Below, one piece after another: positions 24,516-32,207 of a stretch of DNA of 59,403 nucleotides. The position numbers and the translations under genes are program-made. The notes under the pieces were generated by a model, which saw only the letters and a program-made list of their open reading frames with translations, ran no database searches and was not told the DNA's origin. The DNA is taken from IMG/VR virus record IMGVR_UViG_3300028883_000053, positions 1 through 59,403 of that record; one strand, given 5' to 3'. Origin of the DNA: a virus. Every line of letters starts with the position of its first letter. Position 1 is the first letter of the stretch.

Positions 24516-24929
24516 TTACTCTCTCTCCTTGGCGAAATCGCTCCATTTCTCGACACGTTTGATTGACAGGTATCGCTTGCCTCGCTCCTTGGCGACCATA
24601 GCAGCGCCGATCTCGTCCGCACTGTATACGACAGGAATGTTGTGGTCACGGGCGACCTTAACCTCTCGGTCAGCGCCTGCAGATTCACCGCCCAGGCGCA
24701 GCAACACGTCGCAACACGGCACGAACGCAAGGTCTTGTGCCATCCATTGCTCATAGGTGATATGCGCACCGTGACGCCCTGTATAGAAGTGAGCCATTAG
24801 CGGATTGAAGACCGCGTACCCATCGTCGATGAGACGTACAGCCTCACCCATCATGCGGTGCGTATTTTCTATTGCGGTTGTTGGGTCACCGTCACCGGTG
24901 TACGGTCCCGATAAGAATACCTTGATCAC
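24516..24929 (-). CDS. nucleoside 2-deoxyribosyltransferase-like protein
   Basis: 137 residues. FLSGPYTGDGDPTTAIENT at the start, FNPLMAHFYT, YEQWMAQDLAFVPCCDVLLRL and GGESAGADREVKVA match the small deoxyribosyltransferase-like family (DUF4406-type), with the Glu in GGESAG at the usual place. Members cleave or exchange nucleobases on deoxynucleosides or nucleotides. Likely nucleotide metabolism or handling of modified nucleotides during infection. Confidence 0.8.
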   Translation of the reverse strand: MIKVFLSGPYTGDGDPTTAIENTHRMMGEAVRLIDDGYAVFNPLMAHFYTGRHGAHITYEQWMAQDLAFVPCCDVLLRLGGESAGADREVKVARDHNIPVVYSADEIGAAMVAKERGKRYLSIKRVEKWSDFAKERE

Positions 24930-25351
24930 TACGAAATCCTCCTTGCAACTCTGACTTGTTCGCCCAACCCAATGTCGTACTTCTCTCCGTCGAATTGCCT
25001 GGAATATGGCGGAAGTTTGTCGTAACCAGCCATATCGAAGCTATAGTCTCGCTCAAGCGTCACGTCGACATATTCACCGATCTCAGCCTGCGCAGCGTCC
25101 TGCAGGCTGATTACGACGCTGCGGCGATAGCGTCTGAACGGTATCAGATCGTCCCGATATCCCTCCCGCCAAGGCCCGACTATAACACTGTATCGTCTGC
25201 CATCCTCGATCGCCTGCATGATCTGCTCGCCGATTGTGATATTGGCCATGCGCTTGCGTTGGGCAACGATCTCGTCTGCACACACCAGAACAAGCGCCTC
25301 GTCATTTGCGACGAATTCCAGCGTAAAGATGCCCGTCTTTTTGTCGGTCAT
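24929..25351 (-). CDS. protein of unknown function
   Basis: 140 residues from ATG 25351 in an ATGA overlap with the upstream gene. Alternating strands and a helix (NITIGEQIMQAIEDG), then RRSVVISLQDAAQAEIGEYVDVTL. No domain recognised. Confidence 0.62.
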   Translation of the reverse strand: MTDKKTGIFTLEFVANDEALVLVCADEIVAQRKRMANITIGEQIMQAIEDGRRYSVIVGPWREGYRDDLIPFRRYRRSVVISLQDAAQAEIGEYVDVTLERDYSFDMAGYDKLPPYSRQFDGEKYDIGLGEQVRVARRIS

Positions 25352-25701
25352 TCGCTCGCCCATGCGCAGTCTCCTTTGCATATCTCGGACAGCCTGACAG
25401 ACCGTGCCGCTCCATCCTTGTAGTGTATGTTGACGAATCGTCGTTCAGGGAACGGAAGCGACAGGTGCGACCAGCGTATTGCGCCGTCCTGCGCAGCGTC
25501 TATCGTGGGCCAATCGCACGGGGTCGATATCCAGCCACCGTAGCAGACGTGGATGCTCTCGACGTCGTCACCGGTTACGATCTCAACGCTGTATCGTTCC
25601 CCGCCGTAGTACTCCACACGAGCTTCGATGGGCTGCTCACCCTGTATGAATGGAAGCCATATGGATATCGTCAGCAGCAAGCCCATAATCGTGCTAGTCA
25701 T
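25348..25701 (-). CDS. small secreted or membrane-anchored protein, paralogue of 25706-26053
   Basis: 117 residues from ATG 25701 (AAAGGA upstream). N-terminal hydrophobic stretch (STIMGLLLTISIWLPFIQ) as a signal or anchor, then a soluble beta-rich domain ending KGDCAW. The neighbour has the same plan (LLLTIALWLPFMQ ... GECGW), so they arose by duplication. Two cysteine pairs (HVC...PC, IC..DC) suggest disulfides outside the cytoplasm. Could take part in lysis or exclusion; unknown. Confidence 0.68.
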   Translation of the reverse strand: MTSTIMGLLLTISIWLPFIQGEQPIEARVEYYGGERYSVEIVTGDDVESIHVCYGGWISTPCDWPTIDAAQDGAIRWSHLSLPFPERRFVNIHYKDGAARSVRLSEICKGDCAWASE

Positions 25702-25705
25702 TCTG

Positions 25706-26053
25706 TTAATCCTTTCTCCATCCGCACTCACCTACACAGACATCGGCCAGCGGGAATATCGTCCTAGTGTCGTTCTGCGTCACGATCTCGATCACGTGCA
25801 TTCTAGGAACTTGAACCGAACCACCGATCCAAATGTGTTGCTCTGCGTACATATCCTGCAGGCGCAGCGGTTGATACGCCAGATTTGTGTTGTAGACGAA
25901 GCACAGGTTTACTTCCTGCACGTCGTTTCGTGCCTTGACCTGAAAGTCATACAATTCGATGTCGGCTATGCGGGTCATTTCGACCTGCACGGGCGAGGGC
26001 GACTGCATGAACGGAAGCCACAGTGCAATGGTCAGTAGTAGTGCGTTAATCAT
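25706..26053 (-). CDS. small secreted or membrane-anchored protein, paralogue of 25348-25701
   Basis: 115 residues from ATG 26053, which overlaps the end of the glycosidase-Dam gene by 8 bases and has GGAGG upstream. N-terminal hydrophobic helix (INALLLTIALWLPFMQ), then strands and a C-terminal VCVGECGW. Same architecture as the next gene. Confidence 0.68.
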   Translation of the reverse strand: MINALLLTIALWLPFMQSPSPVQVEMTRIADIELYDFQVKARNDVQEVNLCFVYNTNLAYQPLRLQDMYAEQHIWIGGSVQVPRMHVIEIVTQNDTRTIFPLADVCVGECGWRKD

Positions 26054-27470
26054 CCTCCAAATCCTTTCTCCAATCCCATCCTTGGATCGCTCCCTCGGGC
26101 CACCCAGGGCCAAATACTACAATCGCAGTCGCATGGCCGGGCCTTTTCTTGTTCTCTACGCCCTCGGGCGGGTCGAACGCAACCCGTCCACGCAACAGAT
26201 AGATCGAACCCTTCATCGCTAGTTCGTGCCACCATGCGGTATCGGTGGACGCTCGCAGCACGCAGACGGTCGTCACACCGTTCGCTCTTTCGTCCAGCGC
26301 CTTCGTCAGCCACACTTCAGTCTGACCGTATGGTGGATTACAGAACGCTAATCGACTTTTGACACCGTATTCCCACCAGTCAACCTTCAAGCCGTTGTTT
26401 GCGGGCGTGATATAGTTTTCGGCTTTCGCATTGTCGTCAGTTGCACAGACGTCCAGGTCAAATGCGCCGAACTTCGACTCTAACGCTTCCATCAAATCGT
26501 CTGGCGTCGACCAGTCCTGATACCCGTTCGTCTTGACGTGCGACATAACGTTGGTTTCGACCTGTTCGGGTACAGTGTATCCGTTGCGTATCGCAGCGAT
26601 CAGATCGTCCTGTACTCCGATCTTGTTCTTGATCGACCATCGATCATAATCCTCCCAACGATACAGGCATGAGCAGTGTATCTTCTGATTGCCTGCGACC
26701 TGATTCCAGCGGTCGACCTCAGCGTACATCTCCTGCACCCAACCGTCGTTGACGTCTGCCCATGCCTCGTCGCCCTGATCAGTCTCGGTGATGTAGACGG
26801 GAAGCGACGTCATGCCTGCGGGTATAGCGTGCATGAAGTCCTGATAGCAGCGGAAATGCCAGCGCCAGCCCTCAGGATGAACAGCGTCAGACGCCACAAA
26901 CGACGGGTCAGCACCGTGAGTGTAGGCATGAAGGGCGATACCGTCCAGATTGCCAGGGCCTACTACTTTGAGGATTGTACCGAAGTATGAGATCGGGTCG
27001 ATGCCTGTCTGCATGTTCCACGGAGCTACAGCAGCAACGATCACCTCGTCATTTTCGTGGCCGTCTAGCGACCTGATTGCAGTGCGGCACAGCTTGAACG
27101 CCCGTGCGTAGTCTCCGGCAGCAATCCAGCCATCTTCGGGCCACTCGTTTTCGTGGTTTGGTTCGTTCCCTATAATCCAGCGTGTGACGCTTTGCGTGCG
27201 TGCGACGTATTGCGCACAGCTAGATGCGAAACGCTCGTATTCATGTATCATCGGGAGCGTACCCGTCGACCCGTACCCGTTATTGATGCGCACGATCACG
27301 TCAATTTGGGCGTCCGCCAGTTCGGAGTAGTCGGTTCGAGCGTCCCGTCCACCGTCCAGCCCGACTGCGACCGTATCGACGACCCAGCCGGACGTGCGAT
27401 CACCGGTCACATTTTCGTGCAACAAATGCGCCCCGCCAGCATCGTGTATGCCGTAGATTGATTTTCTCAT
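26046..27470 (-). CDS. fusion of a glycoside-hydrolase-like domain and a phage Dam methyltransferase
   Basis: 474 residues from ATG 27470, in an ATGA overlap with the previous stop; the frame extends further upstream only through that gene. Residues 1-285: clan-A glycosidase pattern with IIGNEPNHE (Glu103) and VYITETDQG (Glu229). Residues 315-474: phage N6-adenine methyltransferase of the Dam type with DWSTPDDLMEALESKFGAF, DLDVCATDDNAKA and LAFCNPPYGQT (NPPY 378-381). There is no signal peptide. One enzyme for glycans and one for DNA in a single chain is unexpected; a gene fusion by deletion of a stop is the simplest origin. Confidence 0.82.
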   Translation of the reverse strand: MRKSIYGIHDAGGAHLLHENVTGDRTSGWVVDTVAVGLDGGRDARTDYSELADAQIDVIVRINNGYGSTGTLPMIHEYERFASSCAQYVARTQSVTRWIIGNEPNHENEWPEDGWIAAGDYARAFKLCRTAIRSLDGHENDEVIVAAVAPWNMQTGIDPISYFGTILKVVGPGNLDGIALHAYTHGADPSFVASDAVHPEGWRWHFRCYQDFMHAIPAGMTSLPVYITETDQGDEAWADVNDGWVQEMYAEVDRWNQVAGNQKIHCSCLYRWEDYDRWSIKNKIGVQDDLIAAIRNGYTVPEQVETNVMSHVKTNGYQDWSTPDDLMEALESKFGAFDLDVCATDDNAKAENYITPANNGLKVDWWEYGVKSRLAFCNPPYGQTEVWLTKALDERANGVTTVCVLRASTDTAWWHELAMKGSIYLLRGRVAFDPPEGVENKKRPGHATAIVVFGPGWPEGAIQGWDWRKDLEDD

Positions 27471-27673
27471 TCGCCAGTCTCCTTGAACGCCCGTTCGCAG
27501 TCCTTCAGCGTAATGCCTAGTTCGCCGAAGAAATCGCGCAACGACATGCGTTCGCCTTCGATACCGACGCACCCGTCATACCAACCGCCTATTGCTATGT
27601 CGCGGCTTGTTTTGTAGAAGGTCACGTCGATTCCTGAGTAATCAAAGTCGCCAATGTAATATGTCTTAGGCAT
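27467..27673 (-). CDS. small protein of unknown function
   Basis: 68 residues, overlapping both neighbours (8 bases upstream, 4 downstream). Strand-rich start (TYYIGDFDYSGIDVTFYKT), helical end. No domain recognised. Confidence 0.62.
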   Translation of the reverse strand: MPKTYYIGDFDYSGIDVTFYKTSRDIAIGGWYDGCVGIEGERMSLRDFFGELGITLKDCERAFKETGE

Positions 27674-28100
27674 CGTCAGCCTCCGGTCGCATACGCAGCG
27701 TCGTTCGCCAGTCGATACCCATCGGCAGACGCAGCCCGCTTGTACGTGGAAAAGACATATCCACTATTGGCAAATTCCCCCAGCCCTGTTCGGTCGGTTC
27801 GTCCAGGTAATCTCCTGGAATCAGCCAAATACCGAGTCCGGTTGGCGTAAACGCATGGGCCGTGGCGACGTCCGGCGCTTTGGACCAGTCCGGTTCGGGT
27901 ATCCTCGACAGGTCCCTGATCTGGTCTATCAGCGGGACGAGTATCAGCGCAAAGCGGATCAGCCAGCCTGCGTACCCTACCAACTGAGGCGCATTTTGGG
28001 CGTTGATAAATTCCCGAATCCCGCTTCTGGTTCGCCTGTCCTGCGGCGTTCCATCGGCTAGGTAATCCATCATCTGTTTGATGTCCTGGTCTGTCGTCAC
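27666..28100 (-). CDS. protein of unknown function with a hydrophobic segment
   Basis: 144 residues from GTG 28100, with AAAGGAG upstream and a GTGA overlap with the muramidase stop. One hydrophobic stretch (LVGYAGWLIRFALILVPLI, about residues 40-58) may span the membrane; next to the muramidase this could be a holin-like partner, but the soluble C-terminal part is long. Unproven. Confidence 0.6.
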   Translation of the reverse strand: MTTDQDIKQMMDYLADGTPQDRRTRSGIREFINAQNAPQLVGYAGWLIRFALILVPLIDQIRDLSRIPEPDWSKAPDVATAHAFTPTGLGIWLIPGDYLDEPTEQGWGNLPIVDMSFPRTSGLRLPMGIDWRTTLRMRPEADDA

Positions 28101-28720
28101 GGCATCTCCTTTCCCGCTACGATCTGCTCGTACGCATGCTTGAATAGCCCTGCGTACAATTCGACCTGACCTGTTCCGTTGTACAGCGCAGCGACCCTGG
28201 TCCAGTTTGCATTCTGCAGCGCCGTCACCGCACCAACCCGATACAGGTAAGCGAACACGGCTGCGACCTGATTTAGCTCGCCTGTCTCGCTGTCACTGAA
28301 CGACTCCATCATTTCCTGCACGGAAGCGTAGCCTATACCGCCATAGTTGAAGCCCATCACCTGACCTGCACCCATGCCGATGGATCGCATCGAAGCGTTC
28401 CGGTCGACGTCTGCGAAGTGCTGGAACGCATGCCATTCTTCCTCCTGCGACGCATGCAAGGCACGCCAATCTTCATCTTCGCTAGGTCGCCATTCTTGGT
28501 ACTTCCACGGCTCGTCCTTGTCATACACGAGCGTCTTTTCGTACAGATCGATGTTGGGCGTTAGCGAGTCGAAAACATGCGCCTCGAATCGTATGATCAA
28601 TCTACCCGCAGGGCTGAAGCCAGACCCGCCAGACTCGACCCTAAGCAGCGCCCTGATATAATCTGGGTCGATGCCCAATATGCGGGACTGTGCCTCGATA
28701 AACCATCGTTTCTCGTTCAT
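28097..28720 (-). CDS. N-acetylmuramidase-type endolysin (DUF3380-like)
   Basis: 207 residues. Pattern of the phage muramidase family: IRALLRVESGGSGF (Glu29 region as catalytic acid), RLIIRFEAHVF, EEEWHAFQHFADVD, SIGMGAGQVMGFNYGGIGYASVQEM and YNGTGQVELYAG. It should cut glycan strands of peptidoglycan. No signal peptide, so it would need a holin. It is encoded in the leftward operon with SSB and exonuclease rather than in the late structural operon. Confidence 0.86.
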   Translation of the reverse strand: MNEKRWFIEAQSRILGIDPDYIRALLRVESGGSGFSPAGRLIIRFEAHVFDSLTPNIDLYEKTLVYDKDEPWKYQEWRPSEDEDWRALHASQEEEWHAFQHFADVDRNASMRSIGMGAGQVMGFNYGGIGYASVQEMMESFSDSETGELNQVAAVFAYLYRVGAVTALQNANWTRVAALYNGTGQVELYAGLFKHAYEQIVAGKEMP

Positions 28721-28731
28721 TCAAATGCCTC

Positions 28732-29067
28732 CTAAATCAGCGATTCCTGCTTCAGCCATTGCGGTATATTTCCCTTCCGTATCGATTGCTTGGCCTTGCG
28801 CAGATCGTCCTCCTTGCGCCCTATTTCCTGCATCGCAACCCGCAGCGCGTCGGTCATCGGCTGCACGTTGCGCAGGTCGACCCAGCGCCCTAAGCCTGCG
28901 TCTGCGTCTCGCTTGTCGGTTGCTATGCGCACCTGATCAACACCTTCTGATCGACCGAACACACCGAACAGACAATCGCTTGTTACCCATGCCTGTCGCA
29001 GTGACGGCTCGTCGAATCCCGACGCAAGATACCAGCATATTTCGTCCAACGGTTCTAGCGCCGTCAC
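28732..29067 (-). CDS. protein of unknown function
   Basis: 111 residues from GTG 29067 (GTGA overlap with the previous stop; GGGGAGG upstream). Helical C-terminus (ALRVAMQEIGRKEDDLRKAKQSIRKG). No domain recognised. Confidence 0.6.
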   Translation of the reverse strand: MTALEPLDEICWYLASGFDEPSLRQAWVTSDCLFGVFGRSEGVDQVRIATDKRDADAGLGRWVDLRNVQPMTDALRVAMQEIGRKEDDLRKAKQSIRKGNIPQWLKQESLI

Positions 29068-29450
29068 AGCACGCCTCCCCACACTTCGGGGTCAAGTATC
29101 GGATCATCGTCGTCATCGTCCTGTGGGCTGTCTGTGGCGTCCTCGTCGTCGCCTGGACCTCCTGCCTGCCCGATAAGCAGGTTGCGGCTAATCAATCCCT
29201 CTAGCATGTCATCTGACGGCTTCGACCAATCGCTGGTCGGGTCGCATACGGCTATGTGGCCTCGCCACTTCCCATCATCGTCCAGTGATAGTTCCTGGCG
29301 CACAAGGACGACAGACTTAGTCGACGGCAGTATGAGCGTTATCGTGCGCAGCTTGTGATGGTCTTTCTCGAAGTCAGCGATGACTGCCTCGCTTTTGTCA
29401 ATCTCCCAGGCGATCCAGTTGCCGCGTATGTATTTCGGTTCTTCTTTCAA
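29064..29450 (-). CDS. protein with acidic Asp-rich tail, unknown function
   Basis: 128 residues from TTG 29450 (GGAGG ten bases upstream). A beta-rich N-terminal part (KLRTITLILPSTKSVVLVRQ) is followed by an Asp/Glu-rich tail at residues 100-122. No domain recognised. Confidence 0.6.
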   Translation of the reverse strand: MKEEPKYIRGNWIAWEIDKSEAVIADFEKDHHKLRTITLILPSTKSVVLVRQELSLDDDGKWRGHIAVCDPTSDWSKPSDDMLEGLISRNLLIGQAGGPGDDEDATDSPQDDDDDDPILDPEVWGGVL

Positions 29451-30176
29451 TTAAGCCTCCGTCCATTCCAAGAATCGTTTGCGGTCCCACACTGACGGGT
29501 CATCCATCCACGATGTATCAGGCACGGATAGCAGAAGCGCATCACGCACCCGCAGCCACCCGTTGCGCAGAGGCATTCTGCTTTCCTTGCCTGCGCGCGT
29601 CGTCCAACGCATAGCCTTCGCTTTTTCGCAGGCAATCGCGACCTCGACCGTCGAGACTGCGTCCTGCGTCACGTACTCTAGGACCTTGTCAAACTCGCCA
29701 TCACGCCACATCTTCGGCGCTAGCGCTCCCGACATACCCTCTGTCTTACCTGCGAGATTCATCGTCTTAGCGACCGTATCCAGACCGACACCGAATCCCT
29801 TTGCGCAGACCACATGAAACATCATGTCGATGTGGTTTAGCGCTATCCGTGCGCAGTCTGCATAGCGCCCTGATTCGATTGCCAAAACACGGAAATCAAA
29901 TGCTAGCCCGTTCCAGGTGACGAGCGTGTATCCTGCGTCGACGAAACGCTGCAGTTCGTCGACCATAATGGACGCTTCCTGTTGCGACATCTGGCCGTTG
30001 TGTGGCACGTTCTGCGGCGATGTATAGCCAGCGTGCCACGTGTACGGCGCAGCGCCGTCTGCGTACGCCATAGCGCCCACGGTGATACCCAGCGGAACTA
30101 GGTCGAGCCAGTCTTCGCCCTGCTCGATGTCCTTGTAGATTTCGATGTCCCATCCGCACAACTTGCGGTCTATCAT
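29451..30176 (-). CDS. DEDD-type 3'-5' exonuclease / RNase H-fold nuclease
   Basis: 241 residues from ATG 30176 (AAAGGA upstream). Exo I GWDIEIYK (D-x-E), Exo II TWNGLAFDFRVL (Asp), later HIDMMFHV and Exo III YVTQDAVSTVEV (Y...D) match the DnaQ-like family. It lies next to SSB, so it likely trims DNA ends during replication or recombination. No polymerase domain is attached and no phage DNA polymerase is visible in the genome. Confidence 0.82.
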   Translation of the reverse strand: MIDRKLCGWDIEIYKDIEQGEDWLDLVPLGITVGAMAYADGAAPYTWHAGYTSPQNVPHNGQMSQQEASIMVDELQRFVDAGYTLVTWNGLAFDFRVLAIESGRYADCARIALNHIDMMFHVVCAKGFGVGLDTVAKTMNLAGKTEGMSGALAPKMWRDGEFDKVLEYVTQDAVSTVEVAIACEKAKAMRWTTRAGKESRMPLRNGWLRVRDALLLSVPDTSWMDDPSVWDRKRFLEWTEA

Positions 30177-30239
30177 TACCCGATCCTTTCTGCGGGCTGT
30201 GACGCTCCTCCGAACGTCCCAGCCCGCACGATGTATCAC

Positions 30240-30629
30240 CTAGAACGGGATGTCTTCACCGTATCCTGCGTCACCGCCACCACTAGACGGCGCTGGCGCA
30301 TCTGACTTGTTGCCGAGGAAGTTGACGACACGTGCCGTCACCTCAAGTGACGTGCGATGATTCCCTTCACGGTCCTGCCAGACCGTCGGCTCCTTGACCT
30401 CACCCAGGACCATCACCTGACGACCCTTGGCTAGGTGTTCGGATACCGTGCTGGCTAGCCTTCCCCAGCAGGTCACCTTCCACCAGATGGTTTCCTCCTG
30501 CGTCTCACCGTCCTTGGTCCAGCGGCGTGACGTCGCCATACTGAAGTCCGCTACCTCTGTCCCTGACGGCGTATACCGCATTTCAGGGTCGCGTCCTAGG
30601 TTGCCGATCAGCGTGATTTGTTGAAACAT
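30240..30629 (-). CDS. ssb: single-stranded DNA-binding protein
   Basis: 129 residues, bacterial SSB pattern: OB fold with ITLIGNLGRDPEMRYTPSG, FSMATSRRW, WWKVTCWGRLA, LAKGRQVMVLGEV, then a Gly/Ser linker and the acidic tip DIPF that binds partner proteins. Complete length for a phage SSB. Confidence 0.95.
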   Translation of the reverse strand: MFQQITLIGNLGRDPEMRYTPSGTEVADFSMATSRRWTKDGETQEETIWWKVTCWGRLASTVSEHLAKGRQVMVLGEVKEPTVWQDREGNHRTSLEVTARVVNFLGNKSDAPAPSSGGGDAGYGEDIPF

Positions 30630-30656
30630 AGCGCCTCCTTTGTAGGCTGCGTGTGG

Positions 30657-31199
30657 TTATTCAGACCAGGCATTTGCCAGACGGTCGACCGATTCCTTCA
30701 GGGCTAGCAGCGCATAGATGATGCCTGCAGCGGCGGCGTTGCTGTCACCGAGCATTTCTGCATAGTCACGTGCGTGGTCCTCGGTCACAACCTTCTCGAT
30801 CATCGGGTCTAGCACCAGATCGGAATTACTGTATTCGAATGCCTCTGGCGGCAGTTCGTCGATGTCTGGCAGCGGTCCAAAGTCAGGCTGCGACCCCTTG
30901 CCGTTGCTGTTGATCCGCAGCGTGGCGGCTTCTTCATTGTACGCTTTCTTGGTGTCTGACAGGCTCTTCTTCAGGTCCTGGTACTCACAGCCGAGAATTT
31001 CTGCATATGCCCGCAGAGCGTCTGTTGTGGTCCCACGTGCGGGAAATTCACCCCGCTCTATCATACTAATCACGTACTGATAGAAGTCCTTGTCACCGGT
31101 CAGTTCGATGACACGTTCAGACATTTCAGCCTGCGTCATCTTTGCGCGCTTGCGCAGGACGGCGATCAGGTTGCCAAATGTGATATTGTAGGTACTCAT
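30657..31199 (-). CDS. second XRE-family regulator
   Basis: 180 residues. N-terminal helix-turn-helix (FGNLIAVLRKRAKMTQAEMSERV, then VISMIERGEFP) and a C-terminal region that differs from the integrase-linked repressor. First gene behind the minus promoter at 31257-31285 and head of the long leftward operon (SSB, exonuclease, muramidase and more). Likely an autoregulator of this operon or a second lysis-lysogeny switch. Confidence 0.82.
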   Translation of the reverse strand: MSTYNITFGNLIAVLRKRAKMTQAEMSERVIELTGDKDFYQYVISMIERGEFPARGTTTDALRAYAEILGCEYQDLKKSLSDTKKAYNEEAATLRINSNGKGSQPDFGPLPDIDELPPEAFEYSNSDLVLDPMIEKVVTEDHARDYAEMLGDSNAAAAGIIYALLALKESVDRLANAWSE

Positions 31200-31256
31200 T
31201 TGCGATTCCTTTCGTTTCGCTTGGTGACAGACTGCACCGTGCAGCCTGTATTATCG

Positions 31257-31285
31257 AGTGTATCATAGCGTCAACATGATGTCAA
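31257..31285 (-). promoter_or_regulatory. leftward promoter of the regulator-SSB operon
   Basis: On the minus strand TTGACA (31285-31280), 17 bp, TGA-TACACT (31262-31257). It lacks the AATTGGGTC box. Drives 31199 and probably the whole run to 24041, in which nearly all genes overlap. Confidence 0.85.
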
Positions 31286-31295
31286 TACCGATACA

Positions 31296-31331
31296 CTAAA
31301 AAGACGGGATCGGCCTCGACGACCGATCCCG
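31296..31331 (-). terminator. leftward intrinsic terminator
   Basis: Read leftward: CGGGATCGG, 9-base loop, CCGATCCCG, then TCTTTTTAG. Ends the one-gene transcript of 31344-31565, just before the next leftward promoter. Confidence 0.88.
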
Positions 31332-31343
31332 ATTGGTGACTCG

Positions 31344-31565
31344 CTATGCTGCGAAGGTCCAGCGCATGACATTGCCGTCACGTACCCAGCCGATCTGCAG
31401 CGTATACATTCCGTCGATATACTCGCCCGTTATACCCCAGATATCCCAGACCTGTCCGAGGATTTTCTTCGGCTCGTACCCCTCGGTGTGGTACTTCTTG
31501 ACGAAGATCGTGGCCTTGTCTCGCTTGACCTTTCGCATCTTCACTCGCTGTTGTCGGGCTGTCAT
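31344..31565 (-). CDS. small basic protein, single-gene cassette
   Basis: 73 residues from ATG 31565 (GAAAGGACAGCGAC before it). Basic N-terminus (RQQRVKMRKVKRDKATIF), then strands. Own promoter and terminator. Function unknown. Confidence 0.65.
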   Translation of the reverse strand: MTARQQRVKMRKVKRDKATIFVKKYHTEGYEPKKILGQVWDIWGITGEYIDGMYTLQIGWVRDGNVMRWTFAA

Positions 31566-31609
31566 GTCGCTGTCCTTTCGTCGCTGGTCTGTTTTCGTTC
31601 ACTGATTGA

Positions 31610-31638
31610 AGTGTGTCACAGCGTAGTGAGTATGTCAA
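31610..31638 (-). promoter_or_regulatory. leftward promoter of the dispersed family
   Basis: Minus strand: TTGGGTC then TTGACA (31638-31633), 17 bp, TGA-CACACT (31615-31610), then TTCAATCAGTGAACG and the RBS CGAAAGGA. Spacer contains TCACTACGC, half of the operator-like palindrome at 2592. Confidence 0.85.
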
Positions 31639-31643
31639 GACCC

Positions 31644-31682
31644 AAAACAAAAGTCGGGACAGACCGCCTGATCTGTCCCGAC
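31644..31682 (-). terminator. leftward intrinsic terminator
   Basis: Read leftward: GTCGGGACAG, 10-base loop, CTGTCCCGAC, then TTTTGTTTT. Ends the transcript of 31691-31909. Confidence 0.88.
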
Positions 31683-31690
31683 ATGACGCC

Positions 31691-31909
31691 CTATTCCAGC
31701 AGGCTACGCAGGTAGTTCTTCAGGTCGCCTTCGTCACCCTCGCAGACGACGATTCCCGTATCGTGGCAGACCCTCTCTAGCATGCGATAGTTGCCAGCGC
31801 CTCGGTCGACGTCGCAGCGTACATAGTATGTGCCGCCGTATTCCTCGTTGAAAGCCTCGACATAGTCCTCTAGTACGGTCAGGTCGTCTAGCACGTTTGC
31901 GGTTGTCAT
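31691..31909 (-). CDS. small acidic protein, single-gene cassette
   Basis: 72 residues from ATG 31909 (CCGAAAGGACTGCATC before it). Acidic, alpha/beta (LEDYVEAFNEEYGGTYYVR, then GIVVCEGDEGDLKNYL). Own promoter and terminator. Function unknown. Confidence 0.65.
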   Translation of the reverse strand: MTTANVLDDLTVLEDYVEAFNEEYGGTYYVRCDVDRGAGNYRMLERVCHDTGIVVCEGDEGDLKNYLRSLLE

Positions 31910-31935
31910 GATGCAGTCCTTTCGGTTCGCTAGTT

Positions 31936-31960
31936 GGGGCTGGACAGGTCGCCCAGCCCC
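31936..31960 (-). promoter_or_regulatory. leader hairpin
   Basis: GGGGCTGG (31936-31943) and CCAGCCCC (31953-31960) form an 8-bp perfect stem in the leader of 31691-31909, between its promoter and RBS. Confidence 0.65.
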
Positions 31961-31974
31961 TTGATGCTGATTGA

Positions 31975-32003
31975 AGTGTATCACTATGTCGGTACGTTGT
32001 CAA
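31975..32003 (-). promoter_or_regulatory. leftward promoter of the dispersed family
   Basis: Minus strand: AGATTGGGTC then TTGACA (32003-31998), 17 bp, TGA-TACACT (31980-31975), then TCAATCAG. Confidence 0.88.
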
Positions 32004-32101
32004 GACCCAATCTTAGAATTGGCCTGTTTTGGTCTGGTGACAGGCGCTGCGCAGGGCAAGCTATTAATAGAGCGCTGCGTCGACCTGCAGACCAATCTTC
32101 A

Positions 32102-32149
32102 CGAATTTCGAAATTGGGTCTTGACATCATACCCACGTTCTGATACACT
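32102..32149 (+). promoter_or_regulatory. rightward promoter of the dispersed family with AATTTCGAAATT palindrome
   Basis: The palindrome AATTTCGAAATT lies just before GGGTC-TTGACA (32121-32126), 17 bp, TGA-TACACT (32144-32149), then CGAATCAG. The palindrome could be an UP-like or operator site; shorter forms precede 5027, 33636 and 34881. The TTCACGAATTTCG upstream is also shared with 34846-34860. Confidence 0.88.
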
Positions 32150-32207
32150 CGAATCAGATGCAGGACAACACGGGCGACAGCCCACAAGTGTACGAAAGGA
32201 CGCAGAC

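Noticed and set aside
28097-28720. Tail-associated lytic protein
   Set aside because: It is outside the tail module and has a plain muramidase domain, so endolysin is the simpler reading.
28671-29204. 177-codon plus-strand frame
   Set aside because: Antisense to well-supported overlapping leftward genes with RBS at each start.
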